Shown piece by piece: positions 43,493-53,338 of a stretch of DNA of 64,000 nt. The notes under the pieces were generated by a model. It was not told where the DNA came from, did not search any database, and saw only the letters and a program-made list of their open reading frames with translations. Numbering within the stretch: the first letter of the stretch is position 1; each line of letters opens with the position of its first letter. Both the position numbers and the translations under genes were made by a program. The stretch comes from UBA5436 sp050951845 (GTDB lineage Bacteria > Bacillota > Clostridia > Saccharofermentanales > DTU023): NCBI GenBank assembly GCA_050951845.1, contig JBMNJV010000001.1:868001-932000 (forward strand), read 5' to 3'.

Positions 43493-46465
43493 ATGAAGAG
43501 AAAACTATATTTAAGAATTCAGGCATTTGCACTGGTACTATTGATCATGTTAACAACTTTTATTGTAAACCCTCAGCAAGTTCAGGCTGAGACAACGGTT
43601 GAAGAAGAATCTGCACTTGCTGAAAACTCTGCAGAATCTCAAACTGATTCAGAACAGACAGATGTGGAGACTCAAACTACCGAAAACACTGATATTCTTC
43701 CGGAATCAGATAATGAAGCAAGTGCGGAAACAGAAAATTCTGAATCACTGTCTGAACAAACCGCTGATCAAGTCGTTGAATTAGATACAACATCTGATAT
43801 TGACACAATGAACGAAGCAGAAACACCGGTTACTGAGCTCGCAGAGGAACCTGCGACTGAAAGTACTTCTGAGCTTAATGGTCTATCAACTGAGTCTGAA
43901 GTGGAACAATCAGAAGATTCCAATGAAACCATTACTCCATCCATTGAATCTGCTGAATCTGCTGAATCTAGTGAATCGGAACAAGTGACGGAAGATGTTG
44001 CTGAGACTTTAAATGAACTAGATTCTGATGTTGAAGCAACAAATTCCTCGGAAGCAAGAGTAAATTCAAGGGCTATCAGTCCTGAAAGTGATTTTGAGTT
44101 TAATACAAAAACAGGATTTATTACGGAGTATTTGGGAACAAATCCGGTGGTTAATATTCCTTCTTCTATAGGAGATGTTGCAGTTGAAGGTATTGGAAGT
44201 TTTGCTTTTCAATCCAAGCAAATTTCTAGTGTTATTATCCCTAATAGTGTTACATATATAGGAAGTCATGCGTTTGAATTCAACGAACTCACAAGTGTTT
44301 CAATTCCTGATGGTGTCACTACAATTTCTGAGTATGCATTTAGTAACAACAAACTTAAAAGTGTTTCTTTACCCAGCAATTTAGTTGAAATTGAGAAATA
44401 TGCATTTTATGTTAATGAGCTTGCAAGCTTAAAGATTCCGGACAGTGTTACTAACATTGGAGAGTTTGCTTTTCAATACAATAAAATCCCAACTGTTGAT
44501 ATTCCCGATAAGATGACTACAATTGAAAGTTTTACGTTTGCTAACAATCAGCTTTTGAGTGTTACATTCCCAAATGGCATTAAAATAATTGATCTCAATG
44601 CCTTTGCAGACAATAAACTTACAAGTATTACTATTCCGGATTCTGTAGAATATCTTTCAGGTTTTAAAAACAATAAACTTACGAACATAGTTATTCCTGG
44701 CAATGTGACTGATATTGGAAATAATGCGTTTTCTGGTAACCAACTTTCGAGCGTAAGAATCCCAGATGGTGTTTTATATATTGGCTGGTGGGCATTTTCT
44801 TACAATCAAATTAATAGTGTAACAATACCGGACAGTGTTACTGTGATTGGAATTGATGCATTTAGCGATAACCAACTTACGAGTATAAGTATTCCGGATT
44901 CTGTAGAATATCTTTCAGGTTTTTCACGAAACCAACTCACGAGTGTTACAATTCCGGAAAGTGTTATTAAAATTGAAAAATATGCTTTTTCTAACAATCA
45001 AATAACAAGTGTAACAATACCAAATAGTGTCACCGAAATAGGTCATAATGCATTTGGCATGAATGACCTTATCAATGTCAAATTAAATGATAATGTAACC
45101 CATATTGGAGCCTCCTCATTTGAATTCAATAAACTCACAAGTATTTCGATACCAAATAAAGTAACACACATTGGAGAAAGAGCCTTTTACGGTAACGAAC
45201 TAAAAAGAGTAATAATCCCGAACAGTGTTACAAGCATCGGATATGCTTCATTTAAAGAAAATCCTGTAAGTTACACCTCGATACCTGACAGTATTACGAC
45301 CATTGTAGATTGGTTAAATGATATTATTTTTACCAACCCCACCATCGACCAAATAAAGGCATATTGTTTTGATCCATTTCTTACAAATGCTTATATAAAT
45401 AATGGTTCCAATATCCGAAGCACACCGGGTGGAGCAGTTATAGAAACATTGAAACTGCCAATCTTTGTAACAGGCACAGTTGAAGGCGATTATCTGAAAT
45501 TTACTTATAAAGATCGAACAGCCTATGTACATTTGGGTGTAACCACAACCAGTAATCCTGCGATAACCGGCTATGCCAAAAATGCAGTTAATGTAAGAAA
45601 TGCTTCGGGTGGATCAGTTATCGGGACAATTCCTAAAGGTCACCGGGTACAAGGTGTTCTGGTTGGTAACAGGGTGCGATTTACCTATAATAATCAGACC
45701 GGTTACGTCTATGCTTCCTTGCTGCAAGGAACACCGGTTAAGGTAACAACTTATATCAAGGCTAATTCAATCATCCGGAGTGCACCGAACGGAAGCATGA
45801 TCACTAAAACCTGGCGACCGCTGTTGGTAAGCGGGACAATCAATGGAGCCTGGCTCAGGTTTACATATAACGGAAGAACAGCATATGTGGCAATGAGTGT
45901 AACTACGACGGGCAATCCGGCAATGACCGGTTATGCCAAACAATCACTATATGTGAGAAACACACCGAACGGAAGTGTTGTAGGAACTCTGCCGAAAGGC
46001 TCTCGGGTGAGCGGCGTATTAGCAGGAAATATGGTGCGATTTACATATAAGGGCAAGACCGGCTACGTTTATGCTTCCTTGCTGCAAGGAACACCGGTTA
46101 AGGTAACAACCTATATCAAAGCTAATTCAATCATCCGGAGTACCCCGAACGGCAGTATAATCACTAAAACCTGGCGACCGCTGTTTGTAAGCGGGACAAT
46201 CGATGGAGCGTGGCTCAGATTTACATATAACGGAAGAACTGCTTATGTAGCTATGAGTGTAACTACGTCCGGCAATCCGGCAATGACCGGATATGCCAAA
46301 CAAAAACTTTATGTAAGAAACACACCTAACGGAAGTGTTGTGGCAACTCTGCCGAAGGGTTATCGGGTGAGCGGTGTCCTGGTAGGTAATATGGTGCGAT
46401 TTACATACAGAGGTAAGACAAGTTATGTCTATGCCACATTGCTGCAAAAGAATCCTGTCTATTAA
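43493..46465 (+). CDS. Secreted LRR_5/SH3-repeat surface protein, paralogue 2
   Basis: 990 residues. The signal peptide is almost identical to paralogue 1 (one change before the cut). The acidic region (~33-195) includes its own Glu/Ser-rich segments. One long LRR_5 block (~198-610) has about 17-18 units, and six SH3-like repeats run to the end. Two short LRR units contain SVEYLSGF instead of the usual turn. The last ~340 residues are nearly identical to paralogue 3, including at the DNA level. No wall-anchor motif. Confidence 0.9.
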   Translation: MKRKLYLRIQAFALVLLIMLTTFIVNPQQVQAETTVEEESALAENSAESQTDSEQTDVETQTTENTDILPESDNEASAETENSESLSEQTADQVVELDTTSDIDTMNEAETPVTELAEEPATESTSELNGLSTESEVEQSEDSNETITPSIESAESAESSESEQVTEDVAETLNELDSDVEATNSSEARVNSRAISPESDFEFNTKTGFITEYLGTNPVVNIPSSIGDVAVEGIGSFAFQSKQISSVIIPNSVTYIGSHAFEFNELTSVSIPDGVTTISEYAFSNNKLKSVSLPSNLVEIEKYAFYVNELASLKIPDSVTNIGEFAFQYNKIPTVDIPDKMTTIESFTFANNQLLSVTFPNGIKIIDLNAFADNKLTSITIPDSVEYLSGFKNNKLTNIVIPGNVTDIGNNAFSGNQLSSVRIPDGVLYIGWWAFSYNQINSVTIPDSVTVIGIDAFSDNQLTSISIPDSVEYLSGFSRNQLTSVTIPESVIKIEKYAFSNNQITSVTIPNSVTEIGHNAFGMNDLINVKLNDNVTHIGASSFEFNKLTSISIPNKVTHIGERAFYGNELKRVIIPNSVTSIGYASFKENPVSYTSIPDSITTIVDWLNDIIFTNPTIDQIKAYCFDPFLTNAYINNGSNIRSTPGGAVIETLKLPIFVTGTVEGDYLKFTYKDRTAYVHLGVTTTSNPAITGYAKNAVNVRNASGGSVIGTIPKGHRVQGVLVGNRVRFTYNNQTGYVYASLLQGTPVKVTTYIKANSIIRSAPNGSMITKTWRPLLVSGTINGAWLRFTYNGRTAYVAMSVTTTGNPAMTGYAKQSLYVRNTPNGSVVGTLPKGSRVSGVLAGNMVRFTYKGKTGYVYASLLQGTPVKVTTYIKANSIIRSTPNGSIITKTWRPLFVSGTIDGAWLRFTYNGRTAYVAMSVTTSGNPAMTGYAKQKLYVRNTPNGSVVATLPKGYRVSGVLVGNMVRFTYRGKTSYVYATLLQKNPVY

Positions 46466-46560
46466 AACAACTAATAGAGGATATAGAATTTAATTAGATT
46501 GTTGTAGAAAAAAAGCATATTTATGGATAACCGAATTATAAATTAAAGCAGAACAAAAAT

Positions 46561-46625
46561 TATTTGGCCTCGTTATCAGGGGTATTACATAGTTGGCCAG
46601 TTATTTAATTAGAAGGGACAATCCT
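46561..46625 (+). promoter_or_regulatory. Leader B, copy 1, of the surface-protein cluster
   Basis: 65 bp before paralogue 3, matching 49582-49646 before paralogue 4 with about five differences. TGGCC and GGCCA arms 25 bp apart could form a hairpin before the ribosome site AGAAGGGAC. It is unrelated to leader A. Confidence 0.75.
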
Positions 46626-49559
46626 ATGAAGAGAAAACTATATTTGAGAATTCAGGCATTTGCACTGGTATTATTGATCATGTTAACAACTTTTGTTGTC
46701 AATCCTCAGCAAGTTCAGGCTGAGACAGCGGTTGAAGAAGATGAAGAATCTACGTTCGATATAAGTACAACAGAATCTCTAAGTGATGTAGAACAGTCGG
46801 ATGTGGAGACGGAAGCCTTGGAAAGTCCTGATATTCTTCCGGCATCAGATAACGAGGCAATCCCGGAAACAGATAATCATATGGATGAATCATTGGCTAT
46901 AGAAGATGGTTCAGAAGAAATAACAGACGACATACTATCGGAATCCATAGTTGAACCAACTGATGAAGAATTACTGGAACCGGTAGATAAATCTACAATT
47001 GAAACGGAAATAAATACGTCAGAATCTTCTGAACAACTTCTTGATATAGAAAATGAATCGGAGCAATTACCATCAAACAATAGTATTTTAGAGAATATTA
47101 GTGATCCGATCTGCGATGATGAAAGGATAGATTACGATGAGTTTGAGATAGAGGCGAGAGCTATCACGTCGGGAAGAGATTTTGAGTTTGATCCGATATA
47201 CGGAATCATCCGGGAATACTTGGGAACAGACTCGATAGTCAACATTCCGTCTTCAATAGATGATATTGCTGTTAAATTCATAGCATACGAAGCTTTTAAA
47301 GATAAATCACTTACAAAAGTTACCATTCCCGACAGTGTCACATATATTGGAAGGGAGGCATTTGCTGACAACCAACTTACGAGCTTAATAATAGGGAATA
47401 GCGTTGAGTGTATTGAAAATGATGCGTTTCGATCCAACAAATTAACTAGTGTCAGAATTCCGACCAGCGTTACTGAAATCAAGAGTGGTGCATTTGAAAA
47501 CAATCAACTTACGAGTATCGATATCCCGAGTAGTATTAAAATCATAGAATCTGGAACGTTTGCGGATAATCAACTCAGAAGTGTCGTGATTCCGAACAGT
47601 GTCACCGAAATCAGGAATGGTGCATTTGAAAACAATCAACTTACAAGTATAAACATTCCGGATTCTGTTAAATATCTTTCAGGTTTTGGTTGGAATCAAC
47701 TTACGAGTGTCAAGATTCCTGATAGTGTCACGGAAATTGGAGTTGGAGCCTTTTATGAGAACCAGCTTACTAATATTATAATACCAAATAGTGTTGTTAA
47801 AATTTGGCAACAGGCATTTCATTCTAATCAACTAACAAATGTTACGCTCTCAAATAAACTTATATCTATTGGATTTGGTGCTTTTGAAAACAATAAACTT
47901 ACAAGTATTAAAATCCCCAACAGTGTTACAACAATTGACAATTGGGCATTTGCGAGTAATCAACTCACAAGTATAAATATTCCGGATTCTGTAGAATATC
48001 TGTCTGGTTTTGATGCTAATAGACTGACTAGTGTTTCAATTCCAAACAGTGTTACAACAATTGGAAAAAGTGCATTTCGATCGAATAAACTTACAAGTAT
48101 TGAGATTCCGAACAGTGTTACCAAAATTGAAAGAAGTGCATTTTATAGTAATGACCTCACAAAGGTCACAATGACTGATAATATAATCGAAATTGGAACT
48201 TGGGCATTTTCATATAATCAAATAGCAAGTGTAACAATTCCAAATACTGTTCAGATTATTGGAACATCTGCCTTTTACGGTAACGAACTAAAAAGAGTAA
48301 TAATACCTAACAGTGTAATAAAAATCGGAAGAGAAGCATTCAAACAAAATCCCATAAGCTATGCTTCGATACCCGACAGTATAATAGAAATTTTAAGTCT
48401 GGATTGGAAACTTGATCATGCAACTTATATTACTAACCCCACCATCGACCAAATAAAGGAATATTGTTTTGATCCATTTCTTACAAATGCTTATATAAAT
48501 AATGGTTCCAATATCCGGAGCACACCGGGTGGAGCAGTTATAGAAACATTGAAACTGCCAATCTTTGTAACAGGCACAATTGAAGGCGACTATCTGAAAT
48601 TTACTCATAAAGATCGAACAGCCTATGTACATCTGGGTGTTACCACAACCAGTCAGCCTGGGATAACCGGCTATGCCAAAAGTGCAGTTAATATAAGAAA
48701 TGCTCCCGGTGGATCAATTATCGGAACCTTACCGATAGGTCGTCAAGTTAAAGGTGTTTTGGTAGGTAATATGGTGAGATTTACCTATAACGGTCAGACC
48801 GGTTATGTTGGTGCCTCTTTACTCCAGGGAACACCGGTACAAACAACACGGTATATCAAAGCCAATTCAATCATCCGGAGTGCCCCGAACGGAAGTATGA
48901 TCACTAAAACCTGGCGACCGCTGTTGGTAAGCGGCACAATCGATGGAGCCTGGCTCAGGTTTACATATAACGGAAGAACAGCATATGTGGCAATGAGTGT
49001 AACTACAACGGGCAATCCGGCAATGACCGGTTATGCCAAACAATCACTATATGTGAGAAACACACCGAACGGAAGTGTTGTAGGAACTCTGCCGAAAGGT
49101 TATCGGGTGAGCGGCGTATTAGTAGGAAATATGGTGCGATTTAGTTATAGGGGCAAGACCGGCTACGTTTATGCTTCCTTGCTGCAAGGAACACCGGTTA
49201 AGGTAACAACCTATATCAAAGCTAATTCGATCATCCGTAGTGCCCCGAACGGAAGCATGATCACTAAAACCTGGCGACCACTGTTTGTAAGCGGGACAAT
49301 CAATGGAGCGTGGCTCAGGTTTACATATAACGGAAGAACTGCTTATGTTGCAATGAGTGTAACTACGTCCGGCAATCCGGCAATGACCGGCTATGCCAAA
49401 CAAAAACTTTATGTAAGAAACACACCGAACGGAAGTGTTGTGGCAACTCTGCCGAAGGGTTATCGGGTGAGCGGCGTCCTGGTAGGTAATATGGTGCGAT
49501 TTACATACAGAGGTAAGACAAGTTATGTCTATGCCACATTGCTGCAAAAGAATCCTTAA
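46626..49559 (+). CDS. Secreted LRR_5/SH3-repeat surface protein, paralogue 3
   Basis: 977 residues from the ATG at 46626. Upstream codons back to 46593 are open but lie within the duplicated leader, and MKRKLYLRIQ is the start shared by all paralogues. Signal peptide, a distinct acidic region (~33-180), one LRR_5 block (~185-620) and six SH3-like repeats. The C-terminal third matches paralogue 2 almost base for base. The gene ends at LLQKNP, two residues short of paralogue 2. Confidence 0.9.
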   Translation: MKRKLYLRIQAFALVLLIMLTTFVVNPQQVQAETAVEEDEESTFDISTTESLSDVEQSDVETEALESPDILPASDNEAIPETDNHMDESLAIEDGSEEITDDILSESIVEPTDEELLEPVDKSTIETEINTSESSEQLLDIENESEQLPSNNSILENISDPICDDERIDYDEFEIEARAITSGRDFEFDPIYGIIREYLGTDSIVNIPSSIDDIAVKFIAYEAFKDKSLTKVTIPDSVTYIGREAFADNQLTSLIIGNSVECIENDAFRSNKLTSVRIPTSVTEIKSGAFENNQLTSIDIPSSIKIIESGTFADNQLRSVVIPNSVTEIRNGAFENNQLTSINIPDSVKYLSGFGWNQLTSVKIPDSVTEIGVGAFYENQLTNIIIPNSVVKIWQQAFHSNQLTNVTLSNKLISIGFGAFENNKLTSIKIPNSVTTIDNWAFASNQLTSINIPDSVEYLSGFDANRLTSVSIPNSVTTIGKSAFRSNKLTSIEIPNSVTKIERSAFYSNDLTKVTMTDNIIEIGTWAFSYNQIASVTIPNTVQIIGTSAFYGNELKRVIIPNSVIKIGREAFKQNPISYASIPDSIIEILSLDWKLDHATYITNPTIDQIKEYCFDPFLTNAYINNGSNIRSTPGGAVIETLKLPIFVTGTIEGDYLKFTHKDRTAYVHLGVTTTSQPGITGYAKSAVNIRNAPGGSIIGTLPIGRQVKGVLVGNMVRFTYNGQTGYVGASLLQGTPVQTTRYIKANSIIRSAPNGSMITKTWRPLLVSGTIDGAWLRFTYNGRTAYVAMSVTTTGNPAMTGYAKQSLYVRNTPNGSVVGTLPKGYRVSGVLVGNMVRFSYRGKTGYVYASLLQGTPVKVTTYIKANSIIRSAPNGSMITKTWRPLFVSGTINGAWLRFTYNGRTAYVAMSVTTSGNPAMTGYAKQKLYVRNTPNGSVVATLPKGYRVSGVLVGNMVRFTYRGKTSYVYATLLQKNP

Positions 49560-49581
49560 TAATAAATAACCGGAAAAGAAA

Positions 49582-49646
49582 TATTTGGCCTCGTTATCGG
49601 AGGTATTACATAGTTGGCCGGTTATTTAATTAGAAGGGACAATTCT
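49582..49646 (+). promoter_or_regulatory. Leader B, copy 2, of the surface-protein cluster
   Basis: Near-copy of 46561-46625, keeping the TGGCC/GGCC arms and the ribosome site. Only 22 bp separate it from the paralogue 3 stop, so its promoter, if any, lies within or just before this element. Confidence 0.75.
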
Positions 49647-51896
49647 ATGAAGAGAAAACTATATTTGAGAATCCGGGCATTTGCACTGGTACTATTGATC
49701 ATGTTAACAACTTTTGTTGTCAATCCTCAGCAGGTTCAGGCTGAAACAACGGTTGATGGAGAAGAAGAATCTGCACTTGCTGAAAACTCTGCAGAATCTC
49801 AAACTGATTCAGAACAGACAGATGTGGAGACTCAAACTACCGAAAACACTGATATTCCTCCGGAGTCAGATAATGAGGCAAGTCCGGAAACAGAAAATTC
49901 TGAATCACTGTCTGAACAAACCGCTGATCAAGTTGACGAATCTGAATCACTGCCTGAACAAACTGCTGATAAAATTGATGAATCTGAATCACTGTCTGAA
50001 CAAACCGCTGATCAAGTTGACGAATTAGATACAACATCTGATGTTGTAGCAACAAATTCTTCAGAAGCAGGAGTCGGAACAAGAGCTGCCGGTCCTGAAA
50101 GGAATTTTGAGTTTGATCCTCCCATTGTTACCAGATATATCAAAGCCAATTCAATCATCAGAAGTACACCGAACGGCAGCGTAATTACTATAACCCGGCG
50201 ACCGCTTTTTGTAAGCGGAACAATAGCAGGGGCGTGGCTCAAGTTTACTTATAACGGCAACCCTGCCTATGTAGCGATAAGTGTAACTACCACCGATAAT
50301 CCCGTGATGACCGGCTATGCCAAAAGTGCAGTTAATGTCCGGAATGCTTCGGGCGGATCAGTTATCGGCACAATTCCCAAAGGTTACCGGGTACAAGGTG
50401 TTCTGGTTGGTAACAGGGTGCGATTTACCTATAACGGTCAGACCGGCTATATCTATGTTTCCTTGCTGCAAGCAACACCGGTTAAGGTAACAACCTATAT
50501 CAAAGCCAATTCGATCATCCGGAGTGCCCCGAACGGTAGCATGATTACTAAATTGTGGCGACCTATTTTAGTAAACGGAACAATAGAAGGAGCCTGGCTC
50601 AAGTTTACTTACAACGGAAGAACAGCCTATGTGGCAATGAGTATAACCACAACAAGCAATCCTGCGATGACTGGTTATGCCAAACAGACACTATATGTGA
50701 GAAATACACCTAACGGAAATGTTGCAGGAACTCTGCCGAAAGGTTATCGGGTGAGCGGAGTCCTGGCAGGTAATATGGTGCGCTTCACTTATAAAGGTCA
50801 GACCGGTTATGTCTATGCCGTCTTACTCCAAGGAACACCGGTTAAGGTGACAACCTATATCAAAGCTAATTCGATCATCCGGAGTGCCCCGAACGGAAGT
50901 ATTATCACTAAAACCTGGCGACCGCTGTTTGTAACCGGGACAATAGCCGGAGCCTGGCTCAAGTTTACTTACAACGGAAGAACAGCCTATGTCGCAATGA
51001 GCATAACCACAACAAGTAATCCTGCGATGACCGGTTATGCCAAACAGAAAGTAAATGTGAGAAATGCACCTGACGGTTCGGTTGTTGACATAATACCGAT
51101 AGGTAACCGGATTAAAGGGGTTTTGGTCAAAAACATGGTAAAGTTTACCTATAAAGGCAAAACATGTTATGTCTATGCCTCCTTGCTGCAAGGAACGCCG
51201 GTGAACGTAACCCGATATATAAGGGCAGGTTCAGTAATCAGAAGTACACCTGATGGAACAATAATAACTACACTTAAAAAATCGCTCCGAATAACCGGTA
51301 TAATCCAGGAAAATTGGTTAAAGTTTACTTATAACGGAAGAACAGCTTATGTGGAAAGATATCCGGTTTCAGGATACGGTGTAAATGTAGACAGTAACGA
51401 GTTATCATTCTATGAAAGAGAACTCGCAGACCTCGTTAATGCACACAGGAGGTCAATTGGAAAACCGGAACTTAAGATTTCAAAGTCACTTACCAAACTT
51501 GCACGTTATCATGTAATCGATAGTAATGAATACTATTCTGAAGGTGCTCCTGTTAACTCAAAAGGCCAAGAAGGAAATGGGCATTCTTGGTCGGGGAATG
51601 TACCTGATATCTGGTCTGAAGTGATTTATACTGCTGATCATGCACAGGCACAAAAGATGTGGGACAAGCCTAAAGAGGTTACAGGTTATCCCGGGTATGG
51701 TTTTGAAATCAGCTTCTTAGGAGCAGGAGCCTCGGCTGCACTTTATGGATGGTTGAATTCACCGGAACATCGTGCCGTTATTGAAAATACGGGAATATGG
51801 GAAAGTCATGAATTTGACTGTATGGGAATTGGTATAGGTTATAGATATGCGCATATTTGGTTCGGTAGAGAACCTGATCCTGCCGGATATTATTAG
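49647..51896 (+). CDS. Secreted SH3-repeat protein with C-terminal CAP (SCP/PR1) domain, paralogue 4
   Basis: 749 residues from the ATG at 49647. Signal peptide as in the other paralogues (one change, Gln to Arg), then an acidic region with a triplicated Ser-Glu-Gln-Thr-Ala-Asp segment. No LRR block: SH3-like repeats begin directly (~165) and continue to ~585, eight or nine units. The last ~150 residues are a CAP domain: FYERELADLVNAHRRSIGKPEL, the GHSWSGNVPDIWSEV region and WLNSPEHRAVIEN with its His and Glu. Bacterial CAP proteins are secreted and often wall-associated; activity is not established. The gene ends the cluster and is convergent with cca. Confidence 0.92.
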   Translation: MKRKLYLRIRAFALVLLIMLTTFVVNPQQVQAETTVDGEEESALAENSAESQTDSEQTDVETQTTENTDIPPESDNEASPETENSESLSEQTADQVDESESLPEQTADKIDESESLSEQTADQVDELDTTSDVVATNSSEAGVGTRAAGPERNFEFDPPIVTRYIKANSIIRSTPNGSVITITRRPLFVSGTIAGAWLKFTYNGNPAYVAISVTTTDNPVMTGYAKSAVNVRNASGGSVIGTIPKGYRVQGVLVGNRVRFTYNGQTGYIYVSLLQATPVKVTTYIKANSIIRSAPNGSMITKLWRPILVNGTIEGAWLKFTYNGRTAYVAMSITTTSNPAMTGYAKQTLYVRNTPNGNVAGTLPKGYRVSGVLAGNMVRFTYKGQTGYVYAVLLQGTPVKVTTYIKANSIIRSAPNGSIITKTWRPLFVTGTIAGAWLKFTYNGRTAYVAMSITTTSNPAMTGYAKQKVNVRNAPDGSVVDIIPIGNRIKGVLVKNMVKFTYKGKTCYVYASLLQGTPVNVTRYIRAGSVIRSTPDGTIITTLKKSLRITGIIQENWLKFTYNGRTAYVERYPVSGYGVNVDSNELSFYERELADLVNAHRRSIGKPELKISKSLTKLARYHVIDSNEYYSEGAPVNSKGQEGNGHSWSGNVPDIWSEVIYTADHAQAQKMWDKPKEVTGYPGYGFEISFLGAGASAALYGWLNSPEHRAVIENTGIWESHEFDCMGIGIGYRYAHIWFGREPDPAGYY

Positions 51897-51997
51897 TTTT
51901 ATCTAAAATAATTTACTGCATATACAAATTCAAATTCTCACTTTTAATTTGAGTCAATCGATGCAGCATTATTTCTGCAAAACTTGATTATGAAATA

Positions 51998-53338
51998 TTA
52001 TTCAGCAGCAATATCTTTGAGAGCTTCTAAAAGAGGCTCTCTTTTATTTTCCAGTTTTTCGGTTAAGACCAGATCCAGGATTTGATTTAAGGCTTGACCG
52101 ATTTGCGGTCCTTGCAGTCCATATGCTATTGCATCATGACCGCCGATCTCCAGATCGGTTATCTGAAGAGCGGGTTTACTTTGGATAATTGTTTTCAACA
52201 TCAGTGATATCTGGTTCAGATAATTGATCTGCTCGTATTGTATTGCCGGGGATTTACCGGCAATATCGGCTTTTTTCAGAGTAATTAATTTTTCCAGGGT
52301 ATCCGGTCCGAATTTGTGCAAGCGACGTTTTAAGATAATCTGATCCGCTTCCAGCGGGTAATCATGGTAGTAAACCAGCGTTTCAACTGTATCAATCAGC
52401 TTTTTTTCAAATTTCAGTTCTTGCATATTCTGACGGGTGATCTCTGCGGATATTTTCGGATGTTGATAAAAATGTCCGATCCCCTCATCATCCATAGAAA
52501 AAACAGCAGGTTTACCGATATCATGATAAAGTGCGGCCAGACGCAAATCCAATTCCGGCGGAGTATTACAGATAACTTCGATTGTATGACGGAACACATC
52601 GTATTCGTGATAAGGATTGTGCTGGGCAAAATCAAAAGTTGCTGCCAATTGCGGAATAAATACAGCAAATACATCGCGAAAATCGTAAATAATTGAGTTC
52701 AAGCCAGGTGAGATCATGATTTGTCTGAATTCATGCTGAATTCGTTCTGCTGAGATTTTGTTTAACAAAGTACGAAGTTCCCGGATTGATTTTGCTGTTT
52801 CAGTTTCGATAGAAAATCCGAAACTTGCGGCAAATCTTAAAGCACGCAGAATTCTTAAAGCATCTTCCGTGAATCGTTCTTGCGGTTGTCCGACTGTACG
52901 GATCATTTTGTTTTTTAAATCCCGGTAACCGGAAAAAGGATCGATTAAACCGCTGTCCGGATGAAATGCCATTGCATTAATCGTGAAATCGCGTCTGGCT
53001 AAGTCTGCGTTCAGATCATTCGAGAAGCTGACCTGATCCGGACGACGAAAATCGGTATATCCGGTTTCAATACGGTAAGTTGTTATTTCGATCGGCATTT
53101 GTTCAATTATTACCGAAACCGTCCCGAATTTTAATCCGAGCGGAATAACCTGAAATTCTGCAAAAACCCGGCTGATTTGTTCCGGACGGGCGGAAGTTGT
53201 CAGGTCATAATCGAGGGGATTTTTATTACACAACAAGTCCCGCACCGAACCACCAACCAAATAAGCCTCAAAACCATGTTTGGTTAAGAGCCTGATAGCC
53301 TGTTTGATTTGAGGGGGTATTTTGTCGGGTTTAATCAT
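51998..53338 (-). CDS. cca: CCA tRNA nucleotidyltransferase with HD domain
   Basis: This enzyme builds or repairs the CCA end of tRNAs. The 446 residues have the nucleotidyltransferase head with GGSVRD (29-34) and the metal-binding DYD (43-45), RRDFTINAMA, the neck RALRFAASFGF and an HD domain with YHDIGKP. The size and HD domain fit the bacterial Cca/PcnB-like family; the exact activity (CCA-adding or A-adding) cannot be fixed from motifs seen. It overlaps tcdA by four bases (ATGA), so the two are co-translated. Confidence 0.93.
   Translation of the reverse strand: MIKPDKIPPQIKQAIRLLTKHGFEAYLVGGSVRDLLCNKNPLDYDLTTSARPEQISRVFAEFQVIPLGLKFGTVSVIIEQMPIEITTYRIETGYTDFRRPDQVSFSNDLNADLARRDFTINAMAFHPDSGLIDPFSGYRDLKNKMIRTVGQPQERFTEDALRILRALRFAASFGFSIETETAKSIRELRTLLNKISAERIQHEFRQIMISPGLNSIIYDFRDVFAVFIPQLAATFDFAQHNPYHEYDVFRHTIEVICNTPPELDLRLAALYHDIGKPAVFSMDDEGIGHFYQHPKISAEITRQNMQELKFEKKLIDTVETLVYYHDYPLEADQIILKRRLHKFGPDTLEKLITLKKADIAGKSPAIQYEQINYLNQISLMLKTIIQSKPALQITDLEIGGHDAIAYGLQGPQIGQALNQILDLVLTEKLENKREPLLEALKDIAAE

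Noticed and set aside
39871..49559. Sortase anchoring of the LRR/SH3 paralogues
   Set aside because: None has an LPxTG-like motif, hydrophobic tail or charged end; only the gene at 18821 does.
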